A DNA stretch of 18,408 bases from SIG710 sp045596925 (GCA_045596925.1 JAZODH010000037.1:1-18408), one strand, 5' to 3'; positions 8,975 to 15,825 are shown, counted from the stretch's first letter. Numbers and translations are program-made. The notes: generated by a model not told the origin, from the letters alone.

Positions 8975-8980
8975 CTCCTT
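8975..8980 (-). promoter_or_regulatory. rpoB ribosome binding site
   Basis: AAGGAG on the - strand, 7 bases upstream of the ATG at 8965-8967. It decides the start in favour of this ATG; the upstream in-frame ATG at 9019-9021 has no comparable site. Confidence 0.88.
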
Positions 8981-9094
8981 CTATGTCGTTGATTGAGGTA
9001 ACATTTCCGACCTTGCGGCATATAATATATTCCGAAGAAAAATACCTTTTACCGCAAAAAATCGCATATTACAGCAATTATAATGCAGTATAAA

Positions 9095-9123
9095 ATTTTA
9101 TCACAACTTTTGCCCTGTGTCAA
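9095..9123 (-). promoter_or_regulatory. rpoBC promoter (sigma-A type)
   Basis: On the - strand, TTGACA (9123-9118), a 17-base spacer and TAAAAT (9100-9095) form a near-consensus promoter, with transcription expected to start near 9088. The DNA upstream of the -35 (9124-9151) is A/T-rich like an UP element. A second, overlapping candidate lies just downstream (TTGTGA at 9106-9101, 18-base spacer, TATAAT at 9082-9077). Confidence 0.85.
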
Positions 9124-9179
9124 GGTATTTTTATATACAAATATAAACAAATGAACGGCCTGTTTTCGGTCACTTTCAC

Positions 9180-9193
9180 GATTTTGCAAAATC
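9180..9193. repeat. 14-bp perfect palindrome, possible operator
   Basis: The sequence is GATTTTGCAAAATC, a perfect palindrome between the divergent rpoB and permease promoters. Related ATTTTGCA (9233-9240) and GCGCAAATTT (9246-9255) sequences lie nearby as an imperfect inverted repeat. It may bind a regulator of the permease, but no regulator gene is adjacent. Confidence 0.35.
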
Positions 9194-9283
9194 AAGTAAA
9201 TTTTTTTGTATATTTGTGTTACATTTTTGTAAATTTTGCATCGTTGCGCAAATTTGTTGCTCCGAGAAAAAGCATCAAAAGTA

Positions 9284-9312
9284 TTGACTTTACCGACTTT
9301 CGGGGATATAAT
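9284..9312 (+). promoter_or_regulatory. AEC permease promoter (sigma-A type)
   Basis: TTGACT (9284-9289), a spacer of exactly 17 bases and a perfect TATAAT (9307-9312). Transcription should begin near 9319-9320, which places the ATG at 9320 at the very transcript start. This supports 9344 as the real start codon. Confidence 0.9.
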
Positions 9313-9330
9313 ACCGAGGATGACATTTTC

Positions 9331-9335
9331 GGAGG
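9331..9335 (+). promoter_or_regulatory. AEC permease ribosome binding site
   Basis: GGAGG lies 8 bases before the ATG at 9344 and decides this start over in-frame ATGs at 9236 and 9320. Confidence 0.85.
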
Positions 9336-9343
9336 CAAGATCG

Positions 9344-10273
9344 ATGCTCATTTCCGCAACCCTAAACCAAATGGCATTTCTCTTCTCGCTGATAATCGCG
9401 GGATACGTGCTGGTACGCCTGAAGTTCCTGCCCGAGGGTAGTGAATCGGCACTTTCAAAGCTTGAGAATTATCTGTTCATTCCCTGCCTGGTGCTGGGGA
9501 CATTCATCGGCAATTTCACCCCCGCAAAGCTGAGCAGCGCAGGTAAACTGTTACTGTTCTCGGTGGGCATCGAGATCGCGGTGGTGGCCCTTTCCCTGCT
9601 CCTTACGCGTCTGATAACAAAGGACAAGTACACCCGCAACATCTATCTTTACGGACTGTGCTTTTCCAATTTTGGGTTCATGGGAAACGCCGTTGTCAGC
9701 GCGCTTTTCCCCGACGTTTTCCTGGAATACATAATCTTCACCCTCGTTCTGTGGGTACTCATTTATGTCTGGGGTGTCCCCGCCCTGCTCCGCGACAGCG
9801 ACAAGGGCGGTGCAAAAGCGATCCTGAAGAATTTGATAAATCCAATGTTTATATGTATGATCCTGGGCATCATAATCGGTCTCACAGGCGTTAAGCTCCC
9901 GGGATTTGCCGTTTCGCTTATCGACTCGGTGGGCGGTTGTATGTCACCTATCGCAATGCTCATCACGGGCATGACCATAGCCAAGGCAAACATCGGTAAA
10001 ATATTAAAGATCAAGAGCGTTTATCTTGTGAGCGTTATCCGACTTGTCCTTTATCCATTGATATTTATCGGAATCTATCTGCTTTTGGGGCTTGAGCTAT
10101 CAAAGAGCTTTCTCGTCTGCGCCGTAGCGTCCCTTGCTATGCCCCTGGGACTGAACACCATCGTTATCCCAAACGCATACGGCAAGGACACCACCGTGGC
10201 ATCGGGCATGGCGCTTATTTCCCACGTTCTTTCGGTCATTACCATTCCGCTGATCTTCTCGTTTATCTCGTAA
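9344..10273 (+). CDS. AEC (auxin efflux carrier) family transporter
   Basis: A 309-residue integral membrane protein of the AEC/PIN-like family, close to the usual length of about 300-320. The segments fit the two five-helix halves of this fold: helices near 8-26, 42-58, 68-90, 100-121 and 127-148, a charged cytoplasmic loop near 150-163, then helices near 166-182, 187-213, 225-250, 255-277 and 285-309. NPMFICMILGIIIGL (166-180), the start of the second half, and the glycine/proline-rich helix SLAMPLGLNTIVIP (263-276) are typical of the family. Bacterial members export or import small organic acids such as malate or malonate; the substrate here cannot be told. It is monocistronic from its own strong promoter, divergent from rpoB. 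No clear terminator follows, so some read-through into rpsT is possible. Confidence 0.9.
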   Translation: MLISATLNQMAFLFSLIIAGYVLVRLKFLPEGSESALSKLENYLFIPCLVLGTFIGNFTPAKLSSAGKLLLFSVGIEIAVVALSLLLTRLITKDKYTRNIYLYGLCFSNFGFMGNAVVSALFPDVFLEYIIFTLVLWVLIYVWGVPALLRDSDKGGAKAILKNLINPMFICMILGIIIGLTGVKLPGFAVSLIDSVGGCMSPIAMLITGMTIAKANIGKILKIKSVYLVSVIRLVLYPLIFIGIYLLLGLELSKSFLVCAVASLAMPLGLNTIVIPNAYGKDTTVASGMALISHVLSVITIPLIFSFIS

Positions 10274-10330
10274 TAAGGCAAAATATCATATAAAAATTGA
10301 AAAAATCTCAAAAAACTTTTCAAAAAGGTA

Positions 10331-10359
10331 TTGCATTTTCTTCAAATATAGGTTATAAT
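10331..10359 (+). promoter_or_regulatory. rpsT promoter (sigma-A type)
   Basis: TTGCAT (10331-10336), a 17-base spacer and TATAAT (10354-10359). Transcription would start near 10366, giving a leader of about 89 bases. The leader holds an imperfect hairpin (TCAGGC at 10399-10404 with GTCTGA at 10417-10422, one G-U pair). S20 is known to repress its own translation in E. coli, but the hairpin's role here is unproven. Confidence 0.85.
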
Positions 10360-10454
10360 AGGCGAAGTGAAAAGTACGTTTGCGTTTTTTGCACCCTCTC
10401 AGGCAGAAAATGCTCCGTCTGAATATCTCAAAATTTTAAGGGAGGTAAAGTGAT

Positions 10455-10715
10455 ATGCCTAATATCAAATCTGCAAAGAAGCGCGTAAAAGTTACTGCAA
10501 GTAAGACGCTTCAGAACAAGATGCTCCGCACTTCTCTCAAGACAGAGATCAAGAAGTACGAGGCCGCTGTTGCTGCAGGCGACAAGGCTCAGGCAGAGGC
10601 TGCATACAAGGCCGCTGTTGTGAAGATCGACCGTGCTGCTCGCCGTGGTATCATCCACAAGAACGCAGCTGCTCGTAAGAAGAGCCAGTTCACAAAGAAG
10701 CTCACAGCTATGTAA
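10455..10715 (+). CDS. rpsT: 30S ribosomal protein S20
   Basis: An 86-residue, strongly basic, almost wholly helical protein, exactly the family length. It begins MPNIKSAKKRVK and carries the signature basic helices (KTLQNKMLRTSLKTEIKKYE, DRAARRGIIHKNAAARKKS). S20 binds 16S rRNA and helps early 30S subunit assembly. GGGAGG at 10440-10445 is a strong Shine-Dalgarno 9 bases before the ATG. It is a single-gene unit with its own promoter and terminator, as in many bacteria, where rpsT stands apart from the large ribosomal operons. Confidence 0.98.
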   Translation: MPNIKSAKKRVKVTASKTLQNKMLRTSLKTEIKKYEAAVAAGDKAQAEAAYKAAVVKIDRAARRGIIHKNAAARKKSQFTKKLTAM

Positions 10716-10731
10716 TCAAATTAAAACAAAT

Positions 10732-10771
10732 AAGGACAGCTACTTGCGTTAGGCTGTCCTTTTTGTTTTTT
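10732..10771 (+). terminator. Terminator of rpsT (bidirectional)
   Basis: AAGGACAGC (10732-10740) pairs with GCTGTCCTT (10753-10761) around a 12-base loop, followed by a T-rich run (TTTTTGTTTTTT). On the - strand the same stem is followed by ATTTGTTTTAATTTG and sits right after the stop of the AI-2E gene, so it should serve both converging transcripts. Confidence 0.9.
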
Positions 10772-11846
10772 ACGTCTTCCCTTTCTGCGCCAGATCGAGA
10801 CAGCTTTTTGCAATGATCGCCGCAACAGGGCCTATGATAAGTCCCGCCACCCCCAAAAGCTTCAGCCCGGCATACATTGACGCCAGGGTCGCCAAGGGGT
10901 GAAGTCCGATGCTTCCGCCCACGATCTTCGGCTCGGCGATCTGGCGCACCACGGTGACGCAGCCGTAGATTATGAGAAGTCCTATGCCGAAATTCCACCG
11001 TCCCGACACGAAGGAAAAGACCGCCCAGGGAATGAGCACGCTTCCCACTCCAAGCACGGGAAGGATATCCACAAAGGAGATGACCAGCGCCAAAAGAAAG
11101 GAATAGCTGATACGCATTATTCCAAATCCCAAAAACAGTTGGCAAAAGGTCATGAGCAGTATGAGCACGTAGGCTCGAAAATATCTGCCCGCCACACCCA
11201 TGACCCGTCTTTTTGCATCGGGCAATGCCGCCGACATTTTGGGCGGCAGTATACGGCGGACGAAGCCGTGGAAAACCGATATGTCAAAGCAGAAATAAAA
11301 GCTCGATATGACGGTAACGAAAACGAACAGCAAAAAGGACGGAATGCCTCGTACGGCAGAGGACAAAATTCCAGTCAGGACGTTCGTGACGCCCGACACG
11401 GCGCTTGACACGAGGTTTGTAACGATCTCCTCCGAGAAGTCAAAAAATCCGCCCTCCTCGGGCGCGCTGGGAAGTTTATCGGTCAGGCTTTTTATAAGCG
11501 CGCCTATCCTTTCGGGTATGTCGGAAAATTCTCCCTCGCTCAAACGAAGGAGAAGCTGGCGCGCCTCACGGAAAAGCCGATTTGATGCAATGACGATCAA
11601 AAAAATCAGCAAAGACAAGAGTGCCACAAGCAGGACAACCGACCAAACCCGCTCGCCTTTTTGACTCTTCCCTGCCAGTTTTTTTGCCACGGGAGAGATG
11701 AGAAGCGCCACAGCCCAGCCAATGGCAAAGGGCAGGACGATTTTCAGTCCAAAGCGCAAAAAAACGTAAAGGAGCACCGCACCGCCGCCAATGCAGATAA
11801 GCAGGTGTGCTACGTACCCCGCTCTTGCGTATTTCTTTTCATTCAT
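10770..11846 (-). CDS. AI-2E family transporter, YtvI-like
   Basis: A 358-residue protein of the AI-2E (TqsA/YtvI/PerM) membrane family, normal length. Hydrophobic helices lie near 12-30, 34-54, 68-88, 168-188, 224-244, 247-272, 284-302 and 322-346, with a soluble insert between about 90 and 165. Family signatures are SFVDILPVLGVGSVLIPW (257-274) and EPKIVGGSIGLHPLATL (305-321), the second closest to the sporulation membrane protein YtvI of Firmicutes. Family members have been linked to autoinducer export or ion transport; no activity can be assigned here. The start ATG (11844-11846) has a GAGGGG Shine-Dalgarno that lies inside the 3' arm of a strong hairpin. The gene shares the strand of the DHHW gene 63 bases upstream, but that hairpin separates them. 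Confidence 0.9.
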   Translation of the reverse strand: MNEKKYARAGYVAHLLICIGGGAVLLYVFLRFGLKIVLPFAIGWAVALLISPVAKKLAGKSQKGERVWSVVLLVALLSLLIFLIVIASNRLFREARQLLLRLSEGEFSDIPERIGALIKSLTDKLPSAPEEGGFFDFSEEIVTNLVSSAVSGVTNVLTGILSSAVRGIPSFLLFVFVTVISSFYFCFDISVFHGFVRRILPPKMSAALPDAKRRVMGVAGRYFRAYVLILLMTFCQLFLGFGIMRISYSFLLALVISFVDILPVLGVGSVLIPWAVFSFVSGRWNFGIGLLIIYGCVTVVRQIAEPKIVGGSIGLHPLATLASMYAGLKLLGVAGLIIGPVAAIIAKSCLDLAQKGKT

Positions 11847-11852
11847 AATAAA

Positions 11853-11887
11853 ATCCCCTCTCGGTGTATTATACGCCGAGAGGGGAT
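11853..11887 (-). terminator. Strong hairpin between the DHHW and AI-2E genes
   Basis: ATCCCCTCTCGG (- strand 11887-11876) pairs perfectly with CCGAGAGGGGAT (11864-11853), and four further pairs including a G-U extend it toward a 3-base loop. It is followed on the - strand by TTTATT and on the + strand by GTTTTTTT. It probably terminates the MBOAT-DHHW transcript. Its 3' arm contains the GAGGGG Shine-Dalgarno of the AI-2E gene, and its loop region contains TATAAT on the - strand. Confidence 0.8.
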
Positions 11888-11909
11888 GTTTTTTTCACTT
11901 GCGTGAATA

Positions 11910-13055
11910 TTATTTGAAAATCTTTGCAGTGTTGAGGATGAGAGTGCTGTAAAGGAAGAGCACGTCTGCGTTCTCAAAGCTATAACCGTATACCGATGCC
12001 ATATTGCCCAGCATATTTGTCTGAACGTAACGAATATCAAGAAGCGTTACCTTTGCATATTCCTCGGTCAGAAGAGGAGAAATGCTGCTTCCGAAGGAAT
12101 CACGGAAGATGATCAGCTCCTTATCCGTCTTGGCAGAGGGATTTTCCATCACCACAATGGGTGTAGCGCCCGACAGGAACATCTCGTAGGGATCCTTGCC
12201 GAATGCCTTATCCATGTTGTAAACGGTGCTATCCAGCGGTCTGCCCGTGATAGAATCCGCAACCGTGACCTTCAAGCCCTCGATAGTTTCGTTTGTCAGA
12301 TACTTGATGGTATCGGGAGGCAGAGGAAGCGCGGACTGACCGTAATACACGCCGTAGAAAGGATTTTTGAGGGTATTTTCCTTGTATTCACCCATCTTGC
12401 CGCCGGTCATAGCGCCCAGAAGCTTATCTACTACCTTACCAAGGCTTTCCTGCTTCCAGTGAGTGTCGGTCTTGTAGTAGTCGTCCACCGTCAGCGAATC
12501 GAAAATATCGATATACTCGGCAAATTCCGTGCCGTTCTTAATATCGCTTACCAGCTTATCAAAGTCGACAGCAGGATATCCGTTCTGCTCTGCCAAAAAG
12601 TAGTTCTTATCGGGGATGATCGACAGATAGATATTATCCGTCTTATCCTTAAGATAAAGCTCGAATATTTCGTTGAACTTTTCCGTCGCAAACTCGGTCA
12701 TATCGTCCTTTAAGGGATAATCCAGCTTGGAGGTCTGTCCGTTGACGAAGTAGATATCGTTATTGTCCTTCTGGAGAAGAAGGTAATTTACGAATATCGC
12801 CTTGAGCGTTCTGAACTCGTTGCGGAAAGGAAACGCGTCAATAGCGTATTTTTCAAACTTTGACATGAAGCTGTCGTTATACTCAACGCCGTCCTTCATG
12901 ATGTTCTCGATGGTGGGATCGGGGAACTCCGCGGGGGGTCTTCTTTCTGCGTCAAGAAAATCGTCTTTGGGCAGGATGAAGCAAAGCGCAGTCAGAACAA
13001 GAAGTGCCGCCGCCATAAGAACGCAAACTATTATATTTTTAATCTTTGTACTCAT
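11910..13055 (-). CDS. DHHW/AlgX-like acyl-transfer partner protein
   Basis: A 381-residue protein with one N-terminal membrane segment (about 7-28) and an outside domain. The Asp197-Thr-His199-Trp200 motif (YYKTDTHW) is the Asp-x-His signature of AlgJ/AlgX-like and DHHW-family proteins, and Ser320 in FRDSFGSS is the likely nucleophile of an SGNH-like fold. Known relatives transfer acetyl groups onto surface polysaccharides such as alginate, taking acyl groups supplied by an MBOAT protein. The start at 13055 is chosen because AAGGAGG lies 8 bases upstream; an in-frame ATG farther up falls inside the MBOAT gene. The Shine-Dalgarno overlaps the MBOAT stop codon, and the two genes are 13 bases apart, so they are almost certainly translated together. 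The target polymer is unknown. Confidence 0.85.
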   Translation of the reverse strand: MSTKIKNIIVCVLMAAALLVLTALCFILPKDDFLDAERRPPAEFPDPTIENIMKDGVEYNDSFMSKFEKYAIDAFPFRNEFRTLKAIFVNYLLLQKDNNDIYFVNGQTSKLDYPLKDDMTEFATEKFNEIFELYLKDKTDNIYLSIIPDKNYFLAEQNGYPAVDFDKLVSDIKNGTEFAEYIDIFDSLTVDDYYKTDTHWKQESLGKVVDKLLGAMTGGKMGEYKENTLKNPFYGVYYGQSALPLPPDTIKYLTNETIEGLKVTVADSITGRPLDSTVYNMDKAFGKDPYEMFLSGATPIVVMENPSAKTDKELIIFRDSFGSSISPLLTEEYAKVTLLDIRYVQTNMLGNMASVYGYSFENADVLFLYSTLILNTAKIFK

Positions 13056-13068
13056 TACGTCGACCTCC

Positions 13069-14469
13069 TTAGAATCTGAAATACAGGAACGGGCTGAAAG
13101 AGCCATCCACAAGGTATGCTACAACAACCGCAAATACGGCAAGCAGGAAAACAGGCTCGAGAATATTCACGATCTTGCCCGCCTTCTCCGACTGTGAGAG
13201 CTTGATGGCAGTATTCTTCACAACGGGCGTGGCGCCGATAAACGCCATTACGAATATTACCGCGTAGCTACGCAGGTAATAGAGTATCTCCGTGGTCGCA
13301 AAGGGCAACTCGCCTGCACCGAACATTCTGCCGATATAGAGGAACGCCTCGGACATATCCGTCGCGTTGAACACAACGAAGCTGAGAACCGCCGCCAAAA
13401 GCGTATAAACGTGACCTATAACCTTACTATTATCCAGATATTTATAAATGAAGAATTTCTCAATGAGAAGGAGTATTCCGAAGAACAATCCCCAGATGAT
13501 GAAATTCCATGCCGCACCGTGCCAGAAGCCCGTGAGGAACCATACAACGAAAATGTTTATTACATGTCTCCACTTGGGAACTCTGTTACCGCCCAGAGGG
13601 ATATAAACGTAATCGCGGAACCAGGATCCAAGGGACATATGCCAACGTCTCCAGAACTCGGTGGCACTCTTTGAAATAAAGGGATAATTGAAGTTCTCCA
13701 GGAACTTGAAGCCCATGATCTTGCCCAAGCCTATTGCCATGTCGGAATAGCCCGAGAAATCGAAATAAATATAGACGGCAACCGAGATACCGTATACCCA
13801 GTAAAGGAGAACAGACTTCTCATCGGTGGTCTTGAGCATATCGCAAAGCTCGCTGAGTCGGTCGGCAATAATGATCTTCTTGCCAAGACCGATAATAAAA
13901 CGTCTGATACCCTCTGCCGCCATATCGAAGCTGTGCTTTCTTTCCTTAAGCTCTGCCGCAACGTCAACGTAGCGAACGATAGGTCCTGCAATGAGCTGAG
14001 GGAACATGGAAATGTAAGCCGCCAGATCAATAATATTCTTTTGTGCGGGTGTGCCGCGATAAACGTCGATAACGTAAGAGATGGTCTGGAAGGTATAGAA
14101 GCTGATACCGACCGGCAGGGTTATCTTAAGGAAGGATATATTACTGCCGAAAATGTTGTTGATGTTGTCGATAAAGAAGTTGGTGTACTTGAAGTACAGC
14201 ATGAAGGCGAGAATGATCGCCGCCGCCGTCCAGGTGAGTGCAACGGCAACCCGCTTTTTCTCTCTGAACTTGTCAACGAGAATACCGAAGGTATAGCCAA
14301 CGAAAATGGCTACCACCATCAACAGGGCATATTTTACGCCTCCCCAGGCATAGAACAAAAGGCTGAAAGCAAGCAGAACTACGTTCTTGAGCTTACGAGG
14401 AACCGCAAAGTACAATATCAGAAACGCGGTAAGAAAATAAAAAAGAAAAGTTATGCTTGAGAAAAGCAT
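13069..14469 (-). CDS. MBOAT family O-acyltransferase (AlgI/DltB-like)
   Basis: A 466-residue polytopic membrane protein of the membrane-bound O-acyltransferase family, usual length for AlgI/PatA types. Family signatures: PVGISFYTFQTISYVIDVYRG (119-139), FPQLIAGPIVRY (156-167), YFDFSGYSDMAIGLGKIMG (235-253), EFWRRWHMSLGSWFRDYVYI (271-290) and LTGFWHGAAWNF (312-323). His317 in the last is the conserved catalytic residue, and the IPLGGNR turn is also present. These proteins move acyl groups from cytoplasmic acyl-CoA across the membrane toward an extracellular acceptor. GAGGTG lies 6 bases before the ATG. It is followed by the DHHW partner gene, the common two-gene polysaccharide O-acetylation arrangement. 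No strong promoter is seen in the 83 bases upstream, which instead hold the terminator of the lipoprotein gene. Confidence 0.95.
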   Translation of the reverse strand: MLFSSITFLFYFLTAFLILYFAVPRKLKNVVLLAFSLLFYAWGGVKYALLMVVAIFVGYTFGILVDKFREKKRVAVALTWTAAAIILAFMLYFKYTNFFIDNINNIFGSNISFLKITLPVGISFYTFQTISYVIDVYRGTPAQKNIIDLAAYISMFPQLIAGPIVRYVDVAAELKERKHSFDMAAEGIRRFIIGLGKKIIIADRLSELCDMLKTTDEKSVLLYWVYGISVAVYIYFDFSGYSDMAIGLGKIMGFKFLENFNYPFISKSATEFWRRWHMSLGSWFRDYVYIPLGGNRVPKWRHVINIFVVWFLTGFWHGAAWNFIIWGLFFGILLLIEKFFIYKYLDNSKVIGHVYTLLAAVLSFVVFNATDMSEAFLYIGRMFGAGELPFATTEILYYLRSYAVIFVMAFIGATPVVKNTAIKLSQSEKAGKIVNILEPVFLLAVFAVVVAYLVDGSFSPFLYFRF

Positions 14470-14487
14470 CTTTGCACCTCATTTCAT

Positions 14488-14520
14488 AAAAAAGGCGGAC
14501 ACGGCATGGCCGTATCCGCC
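14488..14520 (-). terminator. Terminator after the lipoprotein gene
   Basis: On the - strand GGCGGATACGGC pairs with GCCGTGTCCGCC (one mismatch) over 14520-14494, followed directly by TTTTTT (14493-14488). It ends the sigma/anti-sigma/lipoprotein transcript about 20 bases before the MBOAT start, and may let some transcription through to that gene. Confidence 0.88.
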
Positions 14521-14552
14521 GTAAATGTACACGAGTATATCAGTAGTTGATA

Positions 14553-15164
14553 TTACTCCTCAACGGGAGCGTCGGGGTTGTTTGTGAAGGGGCTCATAAG
14601 GAAGAATACTGTGTTGCCAACGTTCTCGATGATAGTCTCGTCAGCGGTAACGCAGATCTGCCAACGGGGATCAGCATTTGCCTCAAGTGTTGCCTTGAAT
14701 GCGTCAACGTCAGCGCCTTCATCAAGTGTGAAGATGTAACCAACGAATGCGATAGAACCCATCATAGGACCGAAGTTTGCACATGTTGCCCAGCCTGTGG
14801 GAGCCTCTGTGAAACCGGGCATCCACTCAGCGCCTGCCTCCATGGGAGTTACGCCGCCGAAGAAGAGAATGCTCTCGTGAGAGATAACTGCCTGTGCAAG
14901 CTCGTCAGCTGTTGCTGCGGGGTTTGCTGCGATAGCGTCGTTGAATACGCCAAGAAGAGTCTTACCCCAAGTCTCGCCTGCGGGAGTCTCGTCTGTATCA
15001 ACGGGTGTTTCGTCTGTGTCTGCGGGATTTTCGTCTGTGTCTGCGGGAGTTTCGGTTGTCTCGGGATCCTTTACGTCGTCATCCTTGCCGCCGCAAGCTA
15101 CCATGGAAAATGCGAGTGTGAGTACGAGCGTCAGAGCAAGTACAAGAGAGAGTGTCTTTTTCAT
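14553..15164 (-). CDS. Putative lipoprotein with repeat linker, unknown function
   Basis: A 203-residue protein with a lipoprotein signal peptide: a basic N-terminus (MKK), a hydrophobic stretch and a lipobox ending MVAC, so Cys24 should be lipid-modified and the protein anchored on the outer face of the membrane. Residues about 36-64 form an acidic linker of near-identical seven-residue units (ETPADTD, ENPADTD, ETPVDTD). The C-terminal domain (about 65-203) mixes helices and strands and holds Cys128 and Cys171. I do not recognise it firmly; a distant relation to small clostridial lipoprotein domains such as DUF4358 is possible. It lies 29 bases downstream of the anti-sigma-like gene with a good GAGG Shine-Dalgarno, and a terminator follows it. 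It is therefore the last gene of the ECF operon and may be its sensor, effector or ligand-binding partner (inference). Confidence 0.85.
   Translation of the reverse strand: MKKTLSLVLALTLVLTLAFSMVACGGKDDDVKDPETTETPADTDENPADTDETPVDTDETPAGETWGKTLLGVFNDAIAANPAATADELAQAVISHESILFFGGVTPMEAGAEWMPGFTEAPTGWATCANFGPMMGSIAFVGYIFTLDEGADVDAFKATLEANADPRWQICVTADETIIENVGNTVFFLMSPFTNNPDAPVEE
14989..15051 (-). repeat. Three tandem 21-bp repeats in the lipoprotein linker
   Basis: There are three in-frame 21-base units (14989-15009, 15010-15030, 15031-15051). The last two are nearly identical and the first is more diverged. They encode the Asp/Thr/Pro-rich seven-residue repeats between the lipid anchor and the folded domain. 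Such linkers often vary in copy number between strains. Confidence 0.85.
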
Positions 15165-15193
15165 TTTAATTTACCTCTTTTAAATTTTGTTTT

Positions 15194-15790
15194 TTATTTT
15201 ATTCCGACAGAGTATGTTCCGTCCGAATTTTCTGTGATCACCAGTGTCTTTTCTTCCTTTTTGGAAGTGAAAGTCACTTTTATTTCGTCTGCGTCCTCAA
15301 GGAGAACGTAGACTGTACTATCGCCCTCGAGAACGGTCTCCCCGGATACGGCACAAAGCTGTTCCCGGTCGTTTTCAAGTGCGAGCGTTGCGCCCTCGAC
15401 GCGCACCGTCGTCTTGCCGTCGATCTCAACGTCAAGCCTCAAGGCGGCGGAGGTCTGAGTGTTGTCCGCGGATTTTACGGACATGGGGGCCGCCTGAGGG
15501 AGATAGGTCACACTCGACGTCCGTCCGATGACGGTCTGCGCGGCAATATCCTTTCCGTCAAGCGATATATTTACACTGCCGCCCTCAAAAATCCCCGAAA
15601 GCAGAAGCCCGAAGCAAAGCAGAAAGCAAGCGGCAATGGCACCGAGAGTCTTGAAATTAAGTTCAAGAATCCTTGCCTTCTTCTCAGTCTTCCCCGTGCC
15701 GACAGCGGCAAGGGTCTTCTCTTTGAGAGATTCGGGAGCGCGCAGAGAGCTGTAAAGCTCCTTTACGCTTGGTTTAAACTGTTCATTCAT
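15194..15790 (-). CDS. Single-pass membrane anti-sigma-like protein
   Basis: A 198-residue protein next to an ECF sigma gene. The N-terminal cytoplasmic part (1-45) is short and helical, with an APESLKEKTLAAV stretch typical of clostridial anti-sigma N-termini. There is no zinc-binding His-x3-Cys-x2-Cys motif, so it is not of the ZAS type. One membrane helix spans about 48-68, followed by an outside domain of about 130 residues predicted to be mostly beta strands. It should hold the sigma factor at the membrane until an envelope signal releases it (inference from gene order and topology). It starts 35 bases after the sigma gene stop. The GGAG Shine-Dalgarno is 13 bases from the ATG, but a GCCTTTTTAAAGGC hairpin between them shortens the effective distance. 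The function is not proven by any diagnostic motif. Confidence 0.75.
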   Translation of the reverse strand: MNEQFKPSVKELYSSLRAPESLKEKTLAAVGTGKTEKKARILELNFKTLGAIAACFLLCFGLLLSGIFEGGSVNISLDGKDIAAQTVIGRTSSVTYLPQAAPMSVKSADNTQTSAALRLDVEIDGKTTVRVEGATLALENDREQLCAVSGETVLEGDSTVYVLLEDADEIKVTFTSKKEEKTLVITENSDGTYSVGIK

Positions 15791-15825
15791 GCCTTTAAAA
15801 AGGCTCCTTTCAATACTGTCCGTTT

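Larger units (their letters stand above)
8968..9343. other. Divergent control region between rpoB and the AEC permease gene
   Basis: A 376-base AT-rich stretch with no credible gene. It holds the rpoB promoter and its roughly 120-base untranslated leader on the - strand, and a consensus promoter plus ribosome binding site for the permease on the + strand. Between them are palindromic TTTTGCA-type motifs. The leader contains a TTGCGG/CCGCAA inverted repeat (9013-9018 and 9052-9057, 33-base loop) of uncertain meaning. Confidence 0.75.

Noticed and set aside
8968..9021. 18-residue N-terminal extension of RpoB
   Set aside because: The upstream ATG has no Shine-Dalgarno and the extra residues do not match RpoB; the start at 8967 has AAGGAG at good spacing.
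9049..9351. Small open frames on both strands in the rpoB-permease gap
   Set aside because: They are AT-rich, have no ribosome binding site, and overlap both promoters.
14547..15311. A 254-codon open frame on the + strand opposite the lipoprotein gene
   Set aside because: It is cysteine-rich low-complexity sequence produced by the repeats. The - strand frame has a signal peptide, lipobox, ribosome binding site and terminator.
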